A stretch of 64,000 nucleotides of DNA, taken from the NCBI RefSeq assembly GCF_011752045.1, contig NZ_JAAKXW010000005.1, positions 310,001-374,000 on the forward strand, written 5' to 3'. The position numbers were made by a program, and so were the translations under genes. This DNA is from Microbacterium hydrocarbonoxydans. GTDB taxonomy: Bacteria > Actinomycetota > Actinomycetes > Actinomycetales > Microbacteriaceae. Shown in pieces: positions 36,586-43,507 of the stretch (position 1 is its first letter; each line of letters opens with the position of its first letter). The notes under the pieces are model-generated. The model saw only the letters and a list, made by a program, of their open reading frames with translations, was not told where the DNA came from and did no database searches.

Positions 36586-37685
36586 GACCTGCGTCCTTCG
36601 AGACGTGCGAGCAGCGTCCGCACGGCGTCCAGAGCGGCGCCAGGCATGCGGCCGGACCGCTCCGCTTCCGTCGCCATGGCCGTGGCGGCGGCGAACTCCT
36701 CGTCGACGAGCCGGCGGACGAACCGTTCGGCCCCGCACTCCCGCAGGAGCTCGCGCATCTCCCCGCCCTCGTCCGGCCCGAGATCCGGAGCGCCGAACCG
36801 GGTGGCGATGCGCGGCCACGCGCTTGTCATCCGGGCGAACGCGATGATCGCCGTCTGCTTGCCTTCGCGGAGGTCGGAGAAGGGGTCCTTGCCATGTTCG
36901 GAGTGCTCGCCGAACGCCGAGAGGAGGTCGTCCTGGAGCTGATAGGCGAGGCCGACGCGTCGGCCGATCGCGCCGAGGGTCGTCTCCGTCGCCTTCGAGG
37001 CTCCGGAGAGGATCGCGGCGCAGCGCAGCGGAAGCTCGAACGAGTACGTCGCCGTCTTGCGGGCGGTCGTCGCCAGGATCGCCGGGAGATCCGGCGGGAT
37101 CATCCCGTCGGCGAGCCCCACGTCGCCGTGCTCTCCCGCGACCGTCTCCGTCACGGTGTGATCGACGAGGGCGAGCAGACGGGTGCGGGCCCCGGCGGGG
37201 AGATCGGCGCGGGCGAAGCCGAGGAGGGCCGAGGAGAGGAGGAGATCTCCCATGAGCAGAGCGCTGCTGCGCGCCCAGTGCAGCTCCCGCCCGCGCTCGT
37301 CGACGTGGCCGGCCGCGGCGGAGCCGATCCCGCTCAGGACGCCGATGAGGTTCGCCGTCCCGCGTCGGCGCAGATCGCCGTCGATGACGTCGTCGTGGAG
37401 CAGGAAGGCGAAGTGGAGCTGCTCGACCAGGGCGGCGACCTGGAGCACCCCCGGATCGGGGGCATCCTCTGCGCCGCGCTGCGCGAGGCCGGCGTGGGTC
37501 TCGACGAGGAGGAGCGGCCGCAGCAGCTTGCCGCCTGCCGCGTGCTCGGCGGCGAGCTGCCAGAGGCGGGTGAACTCGGGGCCGTAGGCGTGCTCCGACG
37601 GGGTCCGCTCGGCGAGCTGACGACGCAGCGTCTGCGAGACCCTCGCGCGCACGTCGGCGGTGACGTCGAGCACGGGGGCGCTCAT
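36582..37685 (-). CDS. crtE: Geranylgeranyl diphosphate synthase
   Basis: A 367-residue polyprenyl synthase. The first Asp-rich motif is LLHDDVIDGDLRRRG near residue 100 and the second is YQLQDDLLSAFG near residue 240, both intact. It supplies C20 GGPP to CrtB. The start at ATG 37685 (MSAPVLDV) overlaps the idi stop as ATGA; the in-frame ATG at 37730 would lie within idi and is less likely. Confidence 0.94.
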   Translation of the reverse strand: MSAPVLDVTADVRARVSQTLRRQLAERTPSEHAYGPEFTRLWQLAAEHAAGGKLLRPLLLVETHAGLAQRGAEDAPDPGVLQVAALVEQLHFAFLLHDDVIDGDLRRRGTANLIGVLSGIGSAAAGHVDERGRELHWARSSALLMGDLLLSSALLGFARADLPAGARTRLLALVDHTVTETVAGEHGDVGLADGMIPPDLPAILATTARKTATYSFELPLRCAAILSGASKATETTLGAIGRRVGLAYQLQDDLLSAFGEHSEHGKDPFSDLREGKQTAIIAFARMTSAWPRIATRFGAPDLGPDEGGEMRELLRECGAERFVRRLVDEEFAAATAMATEAERSGRMPGAALDAVRTLLARLEGRRS

Positions 37686-38206
37686 GCCGCGCCGATCGCC
37701 CGCAGCAGCGGAAGCTGCTCTCGGAGCCACGGGCTGAAGGCGAACGGCGCCGCGGCGAGTGCCGTGCTGAGATCAGAAGGAGTGGTCCACGCCCACTCGA
37801 GGACCTCGCCCGGGGCGGGGGCGATGTCGCCGTCGATCTGCGCCACGTGGACAGGGCACAGTTCGTTCTCGACGACGCCGCTTGCGTCGGTCGCACGGTA
37901 CCGGTAGTCGGGCAGCAGGCATTCGATCTTCCGGAGACGGCCGCCGAGCTCCGAGAGCGCGTGCCTGCGGACGGCATCGACGATCGGCTCGCCGGGACGC
38001 GGATGCCCGCAGAAGCTGTTGGTCCAGACACCGGGCCAGGTGCGCTTTCCGAGCGAGCGCCTGGTCACCAGCATCCGCCCGTCATCGTCGAAGACGTGGC
38101 AGGAGAACGCGAGGTGCAGAGGGGTCGCGGAGGAGTGGACCAGATCCTTGCGCATCGACCCGATCGGCGAACCGTCCGCGGCCAGGAGCGTCACATCGTC
38201 GATCAC
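37682..38206 (-). CDS. idi: Isopentenyl-diphosphate isomerase, type I
   Basis: A 174-residue Nudix-fold isomerase that balances IPP and DMAPP, needed here because the C50 pathway consumes extra DMAPP. The catalytic Cys motif is TNSFCGHPRPGE, the Glu-containing partner motif is ENELCPVHVAQ, and TRRSLGKRTWPGVWTN is conserved. The GTG start at 38206 has GAGGAG upstream. It is the first gene of the operon, transcribed from the AT-rich operator region shared with the MarR gene. Confidence 0.95.
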   Translation of the reverse strand: MIDDVTLLAADGSPIGSMRKDLVHSSATPLHLAFSCHVFDDDGRMLVTRRSLGKRTWPGVWTNSFCGHPRPGEPIVDAVRRHALSELGGRLRKIECLLPDYRYRATDASGVVENELCPVHVAQIDGDIAPAPGEVLEWAWTTPSDLSTALAAAPFAFSPWLREQLPLLRAIGAA

Positions 38207-38217
38207 CAGGACTCCTC

Positions 38218-38250
38218 TAATAGTTAGCTTAGCTAATAGTCAACTTAGCA
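38218..38250. promoter_or_regulatory. CrtR-like operator/promoter between idi and the MarR gene
   Basis: An AT-rich patch in GC-rich DNA holds TTAGC-TTA-GCTAA (38224-38236) inside direct repeats TAATAGTTA (38218-38226) and TAATAGTCA (38234-38242). A partial TTAGC copy is at 38246-38250. TTGACT is present on the minus strand as a possible idi -35. Confidence 0.65.
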
Positions 38251-38266
38251 TGAAGTAATTGGTGTG

Positions 38267-38272
38267 TAGCAT
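38267..38272 (+). promoter_or_regulatory. -10 element for leaderless MarR gene
   Basis: TAGCAT ends 6 bases before ATG 38279. Confidence 0.6.
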
Positions 38273-38278
38273 GATCGC

Positions 38279-38923
38279 ATGGATACCGGACCCGACGCCA
38301 CCCCCTTCCGCGAGGTCGCGTCGGATTCGTCCAGCGCGGAGGAGCGTCGTTCCCCCGACGGGCTCACCCACTCGGCGATCTACGACGTCGACGCGAGCGA
38401 TCCCCGGAGCACGCTGATAGACCGCACCGGAGTGGAGCCGGAGGCGCTGCGGCAGATCGCCGTGCTGATGGGCGCGCTCGGCGACCTGCGTGACGCGGAG
38501 CAGAGGCTCTCGCTGGCGTCGCGTCGCTACATGCGGCTCAACGAGACCGACATGCGCGCACTGCACTACCTGATCGTCTGCGCGAACAGGGGTCTCATCG
38601 CGACCCCGTCAGGCATCGCCGGCCATCTGGGTATCTCGACGGCGTCGACGACCAAGCTGCTGGACAGGCTGGAGAAGGGCGGGCACATCCGGCGCGCGCC
38701 GCACCCCACCGATCGGCGCGCGCTCGCGATCTCCATCACCGCGGAGACGCGCCAGGCCGCCATGGAGACGGTGGGGCGTCAGCAGGCGAAGAGGTTCTAC
38801 GCAGCCGCCCGGCTCTCCGCGGATGAGCGCGACGTGGTGATCCGCTTCCTCACGGACATGACCCAGGAGATCACGCTGCGTGACGAGCCCTGGGCGCAGG
38901 AGGGCGCCGAGGCGCCCGAGTGA
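38279..38923 (+). CDS. MarR-family regulator of the carotenoid operon (CrtR-like)
   Basis: A 214-residue regulator. About 60 N-terminal residues are an acidic, probably disordered extension. The MarR winged helix-turn-helix follows: recognition region GISTASTTKLLDRLEKGG and the wing HPTDRRALAIS. It is divergent from idi-crt, as crtR is from crtE in C. glutamicum, where the MarR-type CrtR represses the operon and responds to GGPP. That ligand is inferred by analogy. The only operator-like repeats lie in the shared intergenic region. Confidence 0.9.
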   Translation: MDTGPDATPFREVASDSSSAEERRSPDGLTHSAIYDVDASDPRSTLIDRTGVEPEALRQIAVLMGALGDLRDAEQRLSLASRRYMRLNETDMRALHYLIVCANRGLIATPSGIAGHLGISTASTTKLLDRLEKGGHIRRAPHPTDRRALAISITAETRQAAMETVGRQQAKRFYAAARLSADERDVVIRFLTDMTQEITLRDEPWAQEGAEAPE

Positions 38924-38924
38924 A

Positions 38925-39269
38925 TCAGTGCGCGGCGTTGTACGCCTCGACGACGGGAGCGGGGATGCGCCCGCGCTCCGACAGCGTGTAGCCGTTGTCG
39001 TTGGCCCAGGCGCGGATCGCCGCGACCTCGGGATTGCGCCCTGGGCGCTTACGCGGGGCGCTCGCTCGGACGGCGCCTGCCGAGCCGGCGCGCCGACCCG
39101 CCGAGATGTAGGGCTCGAATGCCTTGCGCATTTCCTCCGCGTGCTCGGCATTCAGGTCGATCTCGTAGGAGGTGCCATTCAGCGAGAAATGCACAGTCTC
39201 GCCTTCGCCGACTTCCAGGACGCTGCCATCGATATCGTCGACCAGCTGGTGCACAATTCTTCTCGCCAT
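38925..39269 (-). CDS. lsr2: Lsr2 nucleoid-associated protein
   Basis: A 114-residue xenogeneic-silencing protein: an N-terminal dimerisation domain (ARRIVHQLVDDIDGS, then HFSLNGTSYEIDL) and a C-terminal AT-hook-like DNA-binding domain with the RGR motif in SERGRIPAPVVEAY. A basic linker (RKRPGRNP) joins them. The start ATG 39269 is chosen over 39305 from the family N-terminus. It converges tail-to-tail with the MarR gene with one base between stops. The AT-rich crt operator next door would be a natural target. Confidence 0.95.
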   Translation of the reverse strand: MARRIVHQLVDDIDGSVLEVGEGETVHFSLNGTSYEIDLNAEHAEEMRKAFEPYISAGRRAGSAGAVRASAPRKRPGRNPEVAAIRAWANDNGYTLSERGRIPAPVVEAYNAAH

Positions 39270-39310
39270 GGAATTGACAATAGTGCCGCGGCGGAATTGC
39301 GACAAGGCGG

Positions 39311-39637
39311 CTATTCGTGACCGGGGTCGATGAGCTTGAGTCCGACGATGCAGCCCACGAGACCCATGAGGAGCAGGATGCGCGGCCAGGAGATCTCACT
39401 GTCGCCGGTGATCATCGCCCACGCGACGGTCAGCGCCGCACCGATACCCACCCACACCGCGTACGCGGTTCCCGTCGCGATCTCGCGCATCGCGAAGGCG
39501 AGGCCGAGCATGGACAGCACCAGCCCGCCGACGAAGATGACGCTCGGCCAGAGCTTGGTGAGGCCCTCGGACTTGCCGAGCGCTGTCGCCCACACTGCCT
39601 CGAGCACTCCGGAGATGATCAGGATGACCCACGACAT
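39311..39637 (-). CDS. sugE: Guanidinium exporter SugE/Gdx (SMR family)
   Basis: A 108-residue, four-helix small multidrug resistance protein. The essential Glu is in SGVLEAVWATALGKSEG (residue 13). The Trp and Lys-Ser-Glu-Gly pattern of that helix is characteristic of the SugE/Gdx branch that exports guanidinium in exchange for protons, rather than the EmrE branch. It works as an antiparallel dimer in the membrane. The leader carries a guanidine-III riboswitch candidate, which fits the substrate. Confidence 0.93.
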   Translation of the reverse strand: MSWVILIISGVLEAVWATALGKSEGLTKLWPSVIFVGGLVLSMLGLAFAMREIATGTAYAVWVGIGAALTVAWAMITGDSEISWPRILLLMGLVGCIVGLKLIDPGHE

Positions 39638-39640
39638 GAC

Positions 39641-39693
39641 GGTCCTCTCGGACCAGTCTTTGCGCTCACCGGGTACTGGCCTGCCTCGTCCGG
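39641..39693 (-). ncRNA. Guanidine-III (ykkC-III) riboswitch with expression platform
   Basis: Read on the minus strand. The aptamer (39693-39650) opens with CCGGACGAGG, then GGCCAGU, a loop holding ACCCGGU and CAAAG, and closes with ACUGGUCC. Order, spacing and sequences match the guanidine-III class: a hairpin plus a CCGG/CCGG pseudoknot. The 3' strand GGUCC also fits a rival hairpin GGUCC-GAGA-GGACC (39654-39641) that buries the Shine-Dalgarno GAGAGGA, 5 bases from the sugE ATG. This suggests ligand-induced translation. Confidence 0.85.
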
Positions 39694-39718
39694 GGCCGGG
39701 GTATGCCGGCCGCTCCCG

Positions 39719-39724
39719 ATGCTA
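39719..39724 (-). promoter_or_regulatory. -10 element for riboswitch-sugE
   Basis: Minus-strand TAGCAT places initiation near 39712, giving a leader of about 75 bases that contains the whole aptamer. Confidence 0.5.
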
Positions 39725-39756
39725 GCGGATGCGGCTGGGCACCGCCTGGGCAGGGG

Positions 39757-40614
39757 TCAGGGGAGCAGCCCCAGCCGCCGTGCCTTCGTGACCGCGGCAT
39801 GCCGGGTCGACGCGTCGAGCTTGGACATCGCCGTGCCGAGGTACGCCTTCACGGTGCCCTCGCGCAGTCCGAGCTGCGCCGCGATCTCGGAGTTCGTCGC
39901 GCCGAGCGCCGCGCACGCGAGCACGTCGGTCTCCCGGGGGGAGAGGTGCACGGTGGGCACGGGGCCGGTCATCGCCGCCGGAGTGTCGCCGGCGAGCGAC
40001 ACCAGGCGGCTCTCCACCTGCGCGATGCGGGCGCGCAGGTCGGCATCGTCGATGGATGCGGCGATGCTGCGCAGCTCGGCGAAGCTCTCTCGCAGCTCCT
40101 CGCGCTGCTGCGGCGCCACGGCATCCGCCGCCGGGGAGGCGGCGCGCAGCCGGCGGGCGACCTCGTCGCGGATGCGGAGTTCGTCTGCGACCGACTGCGC
40201 GACCTGCATGGCGGGGGCCGTCGTGACCCCGCCGACCGGAGTCTCCTCCCAGGCGCCCGCGTAGAGCACGCCGCGCGGTCGCCCGCCGACCACGATCGGC
40301 AGGGCGAGCAGCGTGCGCAGGCCCTCGCCGAGCACGAACACGTCGTAGTCGTGGGTGATCTGCTGCGAGGACCCGTAGTCACTGGTCATCCGCGGGCGCA
40401 GCTCCATCATCGCCCTGCCGCCGAGGCCGCGCTCCGGACGCACGCGCAGGCCGTCCAGGCGATGCGTGCGGTTGCCGACGATGCTCGTGACGTTGACGAC
40501 GCCCTCTTCGATGAGGCCGCCGAAGGTCACAGGGAAGCGGGTGCGCTGGGCCAGCTCGCGCACCGCATGGGCGACGAGCTCGGTCTCGGGCTCCATCCCG
40601 GCCGGTGTGCTCAC
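39757..40614 (-). CDS. LuxR-type regulator, RamA-like
   Basis: A 285-residue regulator with a GAF-like sensor region (about 10-150) and a C-terminal LuxR helix-turn-helix (LSPRETDVLACAALGATNSEIAAQLGLREGTVKAYLG). Length, layout and position resemble RamA, the C. glutamicum activator of acetate and monocarboxylate metabolism, which controls the mctC transporter. Here the gene is divergent from a DUF485/MctC-type pair. Functional equivalence is inferred. The start is GTG 40614. Confidence 0.85.
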   Translation of the reverse strand: MSTPAGMEPETELVAHAVRELAQRTRFPVTFGGLIEEGVVNVTSIVGNRTHRLDGLRVRPERGLGGRAMMELRPRMTSDYGSSQQITHDYDVFVLGEGLRTLLALPIVVGGRPRGVLYAGAWEETPVGGVTTAPAMQVAQSVADELRIRDEVARRLRAASPAADAVAPQQREELRESFAELRSIAASIDDADLRARIAQVESRLVSLAGDTPAAMTGPVPTVHLSPRETDVLACAALGATNSEIAAQLGLREGTVKAYLGTAMSKLDASTRHAAVTKARRLGLLP

Positions 40615-40627
40615 GACTACCTACTTT

Positions 40628-40695
40628 CGGGGGTGACGGCACCGTTCCCCGTTTCGTAGCGTCGACCCTACCACTCGCCCGGCGACCCCGGGGAG
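40628..40695. promoter_or_regulatory. G/C-run cluster, possible RamA sites
   Basis: CGGGGGT (40628-40634), TTCCCCG (40645-40651) and ACCCCGGGGA (40686-40695) lie between the divergent regulator and symporter genes. They resemble the G4-6/C4-5 runs bound by RamA in Corynebacterium. Confidence 0.4.
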
Positions 40696-40723
40696 GACAG
40701 CAGACATGCGGCAAGGAGGCCCC

Positions 40724-41071
40724 ATGAGCGAACACAATCCCGCCCGGACGACGGAGGCGATCGACTACATCGCCGTCGAGGAATCCGCTCGATTCCGCAC
40801 ACTGAAACGCACGCAGCGGTCATTCATCTTCCCGCTCGCCGCTTTCTTCCTCATCTGGTATTTCGTGTATGTCCTGCTCGCCGCATTCGCGACGGATTTC
40901 ATGTCGCAGCGCGTGTGGGGGGATATCACAATCGGACTGCTCCTCGGGCTCGGGCAATTCGTCACGACGTTCGCGATCACGATGGGATATGTGTCATTCG
41001 CGAACCGGAAGCTCGATCCGATCGCGACCGAGATCCGCGAAGAACTCGAGAAGGCGCAGGGACAGGCATGA
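40724..41071 (+). CDS. DUF485 membrane protein
   Basis: A 115-residue protein with two transmembrane helices (about 34-56 and 70-92) and the conserved FARLKRTQRSFIFPL-like segment, here FRTLKRTQRSFIFPL. AAGGAGG (40713-40719) fixes the start at ATG 40724. DUF485 proteins are almost always encoded with acetate/monocarboxylate symporters and are thought to be accessory subunits. Its stop overlaps the next start as ATGA. Confidence 0.92.
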   Translation: MSEHNPARTTEAIDYIAVEESARFRTLKRTQRSFIFPLAAFFLIWYFVYVLLAAFATDFMSQRVWGDITIGLLLGLGQFVTTFAITMGYVSFANRKLDPIATEIREELEKAQGQA

Positions 41072-42705
41072 GCATCGTGCACACGGCGACGGATCCCGTC
41101 GCCATCGAGAGCAACCCCATCCTCAACATCTCGATCTTCGGCGCATTCGTGGCGGTGACGCTGTTCATCGTGATCCGCGCCAGCCGAAACAACAAGACCG
41201 CGGCCGACTACTACGCGGCTGGGCGCTCCTTCACCGGCCCGCAGAACGGCTTCGCGATCGCGGGCGACTACCTGTCAGCGGCGTCCTTCCTCGGGATCTG
41301 CGGCGCGATCGCGATCAACGGCTACGACGGCTTCCTCTACTCGATCGGCTTCCTGGTGGCCTGGCTGGTCGCGCTCCTGCTGGTCGCCGAGCTCATGCGC
41401 AACACCGGCAAGTTCACGATGGCCGATGTGCTGTCGTTCCGGCTCAAGCAGCGCCCGGTGCGGATGGCTGCGGCGATCACCACCCTCGCCGTCTGCTTCT
41501 TCTACCTGCTCGCCCAGATGGCCGGGGCCGGCGGCCTGGTGTCCCTGCTCCTGGGCATCGAGGGGCGGATCGGGCAGTCGGTCGTCATCGCGGTGGTCGG
41601 CGTGCTGATGATCGTCTACGTGCTCATCGGCGGCATGAAGGGCACCACCTGGGTGCAGATCGTCAAGGCGTTCCTGCTCATCGGCGGCGCCATCGCGATG
41701 ACGCTGTGGGTGCTGGCGATCAACGGCTTCAGCCTGAACACGCTGCTCGGGGCCGCCGTCGCGAACTCCGACAAGGGCGATGCGATCCTCGGCCCCGGAC
41801 TGCAGTACGGCGCGAATCCCTGGGACTTCCTGTCGCTGGGCATGGCTCTGGTCCTCGGCACCGCGGGCCTGCCGCACGTGCTGATGCGGTTCTACACGGT
41901 GCCCACCGCCAAGGAGGCGCGGCGTTCGGTCGTCTGGGCCATCTGGCTGATCGGCGGGTTCTACCTGCTGACCCTGGTGCTCGGCTACGGCGCCGGCGCT
42001 CTCGTGGGTGCCGACGTCATCGCCGCCGCTCCCGGAGGACCGAACTCGGCAGCGCCGCTGCTCGCGCTCTACCTGGGCGGGCCGGTCCTCCTCGGCTTCA
42101 TCTCCGCGGTCGCATTCGCGACGATTCTCGCGGTGGTGGCGGGCCTCACGATCACGGCGGCCGCGTCGTTCGCGCATGACATCTATGCCAACGTCATCCA
42201 GAAGGGCCGTCGGGACGCCGCGGGCGAGCCGGTCGCGGCCGACCCGAACGGGGAGGTGCGGGTCGCGCGTCGCACGGTGATCGTGATCGGCATCCTGGCG
42301 ATCGTCGGCGGTATCGGCGCGCAGGGGCAGAACATCGCCTTCCTCGTGGCCCTCGCCTTCGCGGTGGCGGCATCCGCCAACCTGCCGACGATCCTGTACT
42401 CGCTGTTCTGGCGCCGGTTCAACACGCAGGGCGCGGTCTGGAGCATGTACGGCGGCCTCGGCGCGGCGATCGTCCTGATCGTCCTGTCGCCCGTGTTCTC
42501 CGGCTCTCCGACGTCGATGATCCCGGGGATCGACATCGCGGTCTGGCCGCTGAACAACCCGGGCATCGTGTCGATACCGCTCGGGTTCCTGCTCGGCTGG
42601 CTGGGCACGATCACCAGCAGTCAGCAGGAGTCTCCGCAGCTCGCGGCCGAGATGGAGGTGCGCTCGCTGACCGGCTTCGGCGCGGAGAAGGCGGTCGAGC
42701 ACTGA
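41068..42705 (+). CDS. Sodium:solute symporter, ActP/MctC type
   Basis: A 545-residue symporter of the SSS family with about 13 helices. The N-terminal ADYYAAGRSFTGPQNGFAIAGDYLSAASFLG and LPHVLMRFYTVPTAKEARRS motifs are hallmarks of the acetate/pyruvate/propionate branch. With the DUF485 gene it probably imports short monocarboxylates. The start ATG 41068 overlaps the DUF485 stop by 4 bases, so the longer frame from 40915 is excluded. Confidence 0.93.
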   Translation: MSIVHTATDPVAIESNPILNISIFGAFVAVTLFIVIRASRNNKTAADYYAAGRSFTGPQNGFAIAGDYLSAASFLGICGAIAINGYDGFLYSIGFLVAWLVALLLVAELMRNTGKFTMADVLSFRLKQRPVRMAAAITTLAVCFFYLLAQMAGAGGLVSLLLGIEGRIGQSVVIAVVGVLMIVYVLIGGMKGTTWVQIVKAFLLIGGAIAMTLWVLAINGFSLNTLLGAAVANSDKGDAILGPGLQYGANPWDFLSLGMALVLGTAGLPHVLMRFYTVPTAKEARRSVVWAIWLIGGFYLLTLVLGYGAGALVGADVIAAAPGGPNSAAPLLALYLGGPVLLGFISAVAFATILAVVAGLTITAAASFAHDIYANVIQKGRRDAAGEPVAADPNGEVRVARRTVIVIGILAIVGGIGAQGQNIAFLVALAFAVAASANLPTILYSLFWRRFNTQGAVWSMYGGLGAAIVLIVLSPVFSGSPTSMIPGIDIAVWPLNNPGIVSIPLGFLLGWLGTITSSQQESPQLAAEMEVRSLTGFGAEKAVEH

Positions 42706-42745
42706 CCGGCAGAGCCTGATCGGCTGAGCCCTCGCGGCTGAGTCA

Positions 42746-42780
42746 CGGGGACCCCGGCGGCCTACTCGCCGGGGTCCCCG
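42746..42780. terminator. Hairpin terminator between symporter and ATL genes
   Basis: A perfect 14-bp stem (42746-42759 with 42767-42780) with a 7-base loop serves the two convergent genes. Confidence 0.8.
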
Positions 42781-42787
42781 CCTTCTG

Positions 42788-43318
42788 TCAGCCGGTTCGC
42801 CGCCGGCCCTGCGACTCGAGGTCGAGCAGGAACCTCTTGCGCTCCGGATGCGCGCCGTAGTGTCCCGGCGTCCCGTCGGAGCGCACCACCCGGTGCACCG
42901 GGACGATGATCGAGAACGGGGTGAGCCGGCACGCCGTGCCGACAGCCCTCGCGGCACCGGGGTGGCCCGCGAGCACGGCGACCTCGCCGTAGCTGAGCGT
43001 CTCGCCCCATCCGATCGTCGCGATCGTCTGCAGTGCGGTCCGCGCGAACCCTTCGGCGAGGCGCCAGTCCAGGGTCACATGCTCGTCGAAGCGCACCGGC
43101 ACGCCCTCGAAGTAGTCGTCGAGCAGATGCGCGAGTTCGTCGGCCGCCCCGGGGTCGGGCTCCGGCACGCTGTGCAGCCGGCGGGCCACGCCCTCCAGAA
43201 GCCAGGGAACAGACGGATCCTCGGATTCGGAGAGATCGAACCGCACGATCCCCTCGTCCGAGAACACCGCGAGCGCATCGCCGAAGGGGGTCGGAGCGAA
43301 GTCGTAGCGGAAGGTCAT
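42788..43318 (-). CDS. Alkyltransferase-like protein (Ogt/MGMT fold, active-site Cys replaced by Val)
   Basis: A 176-residue member of the methylated-DNA-protein-cysteine methyltransferase family: an N-terminal ribonuclease-like domain (1 to about 85) and a C-terminal DNA-binding domain. SYGEVA supplies the Tyr, and GAARAVG the arginine finger used for nucleotide flipping. The acceptor motif, normally IPCHRV, is IVPVHRVV: the Cys codon is GTG (Val). The Asn hinge before it is also changed (LTPFS) and the active-site Ser is Gly (GHYGAH). It therefore cannot accept alkyl groups. Known alkyltransferase-like (ATL) proteins bind O6-alkylguanine and hand it to nucleotide excision repair. Confidence 0.9.
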   Translation of the reverse strand: MTFRYDFAPTPFGDALAVFSDEGIVRFDLSESEDPSVPWLLEGVARRLHSVPEPDPGAADELAHLLDDYFEGVPVRFDEHVTLDWRLAEGFARTALQTIATIGWGETLSYGEVAVLAGHPGAARAVGTACRLTPFSIIVPVHRVVRSDGTPGHYGAHPERKRFLLDLESQGRRRTG

Positions 43319-43494
43319 GGCTCCATCCTGACGGGTGGAGCCGGCGCCGGGAGGCGGCGAGCACGCGTTCGGGGGAGAGGCCGGCGTCGTCCGGTCCTGT
43401 GCAGGAGGAGTCGCGGGAGACGTTCGAAGGCTGTTCAGGGGCGGAAATCCGGTGAAACCCGCCCGGGATACCGGCACGAACGCCGCCGCGCGCC

Positions 43495-43500
43495 TAGTGT
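43495..43500 (+). promoter_or_regulatory. -10 element for leaderless DUF4011 gene
   Basis: TAGTGT ends 7 bases before GTG 43508. Confidence 0.5.
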
Positions 43501-43507
43501 GTGAAGT

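Noticed and set aside
39640..39660. GACTGGTCCGAGAG resembling the conserved core of the guanidine-I (ykkC) riboswitch
   Set aside because: The downstream guanidine-I module has no room before the ATG. The full set of conserved blocks just upstream fits guanidine-III, and this stretch is explained as the expression platform.
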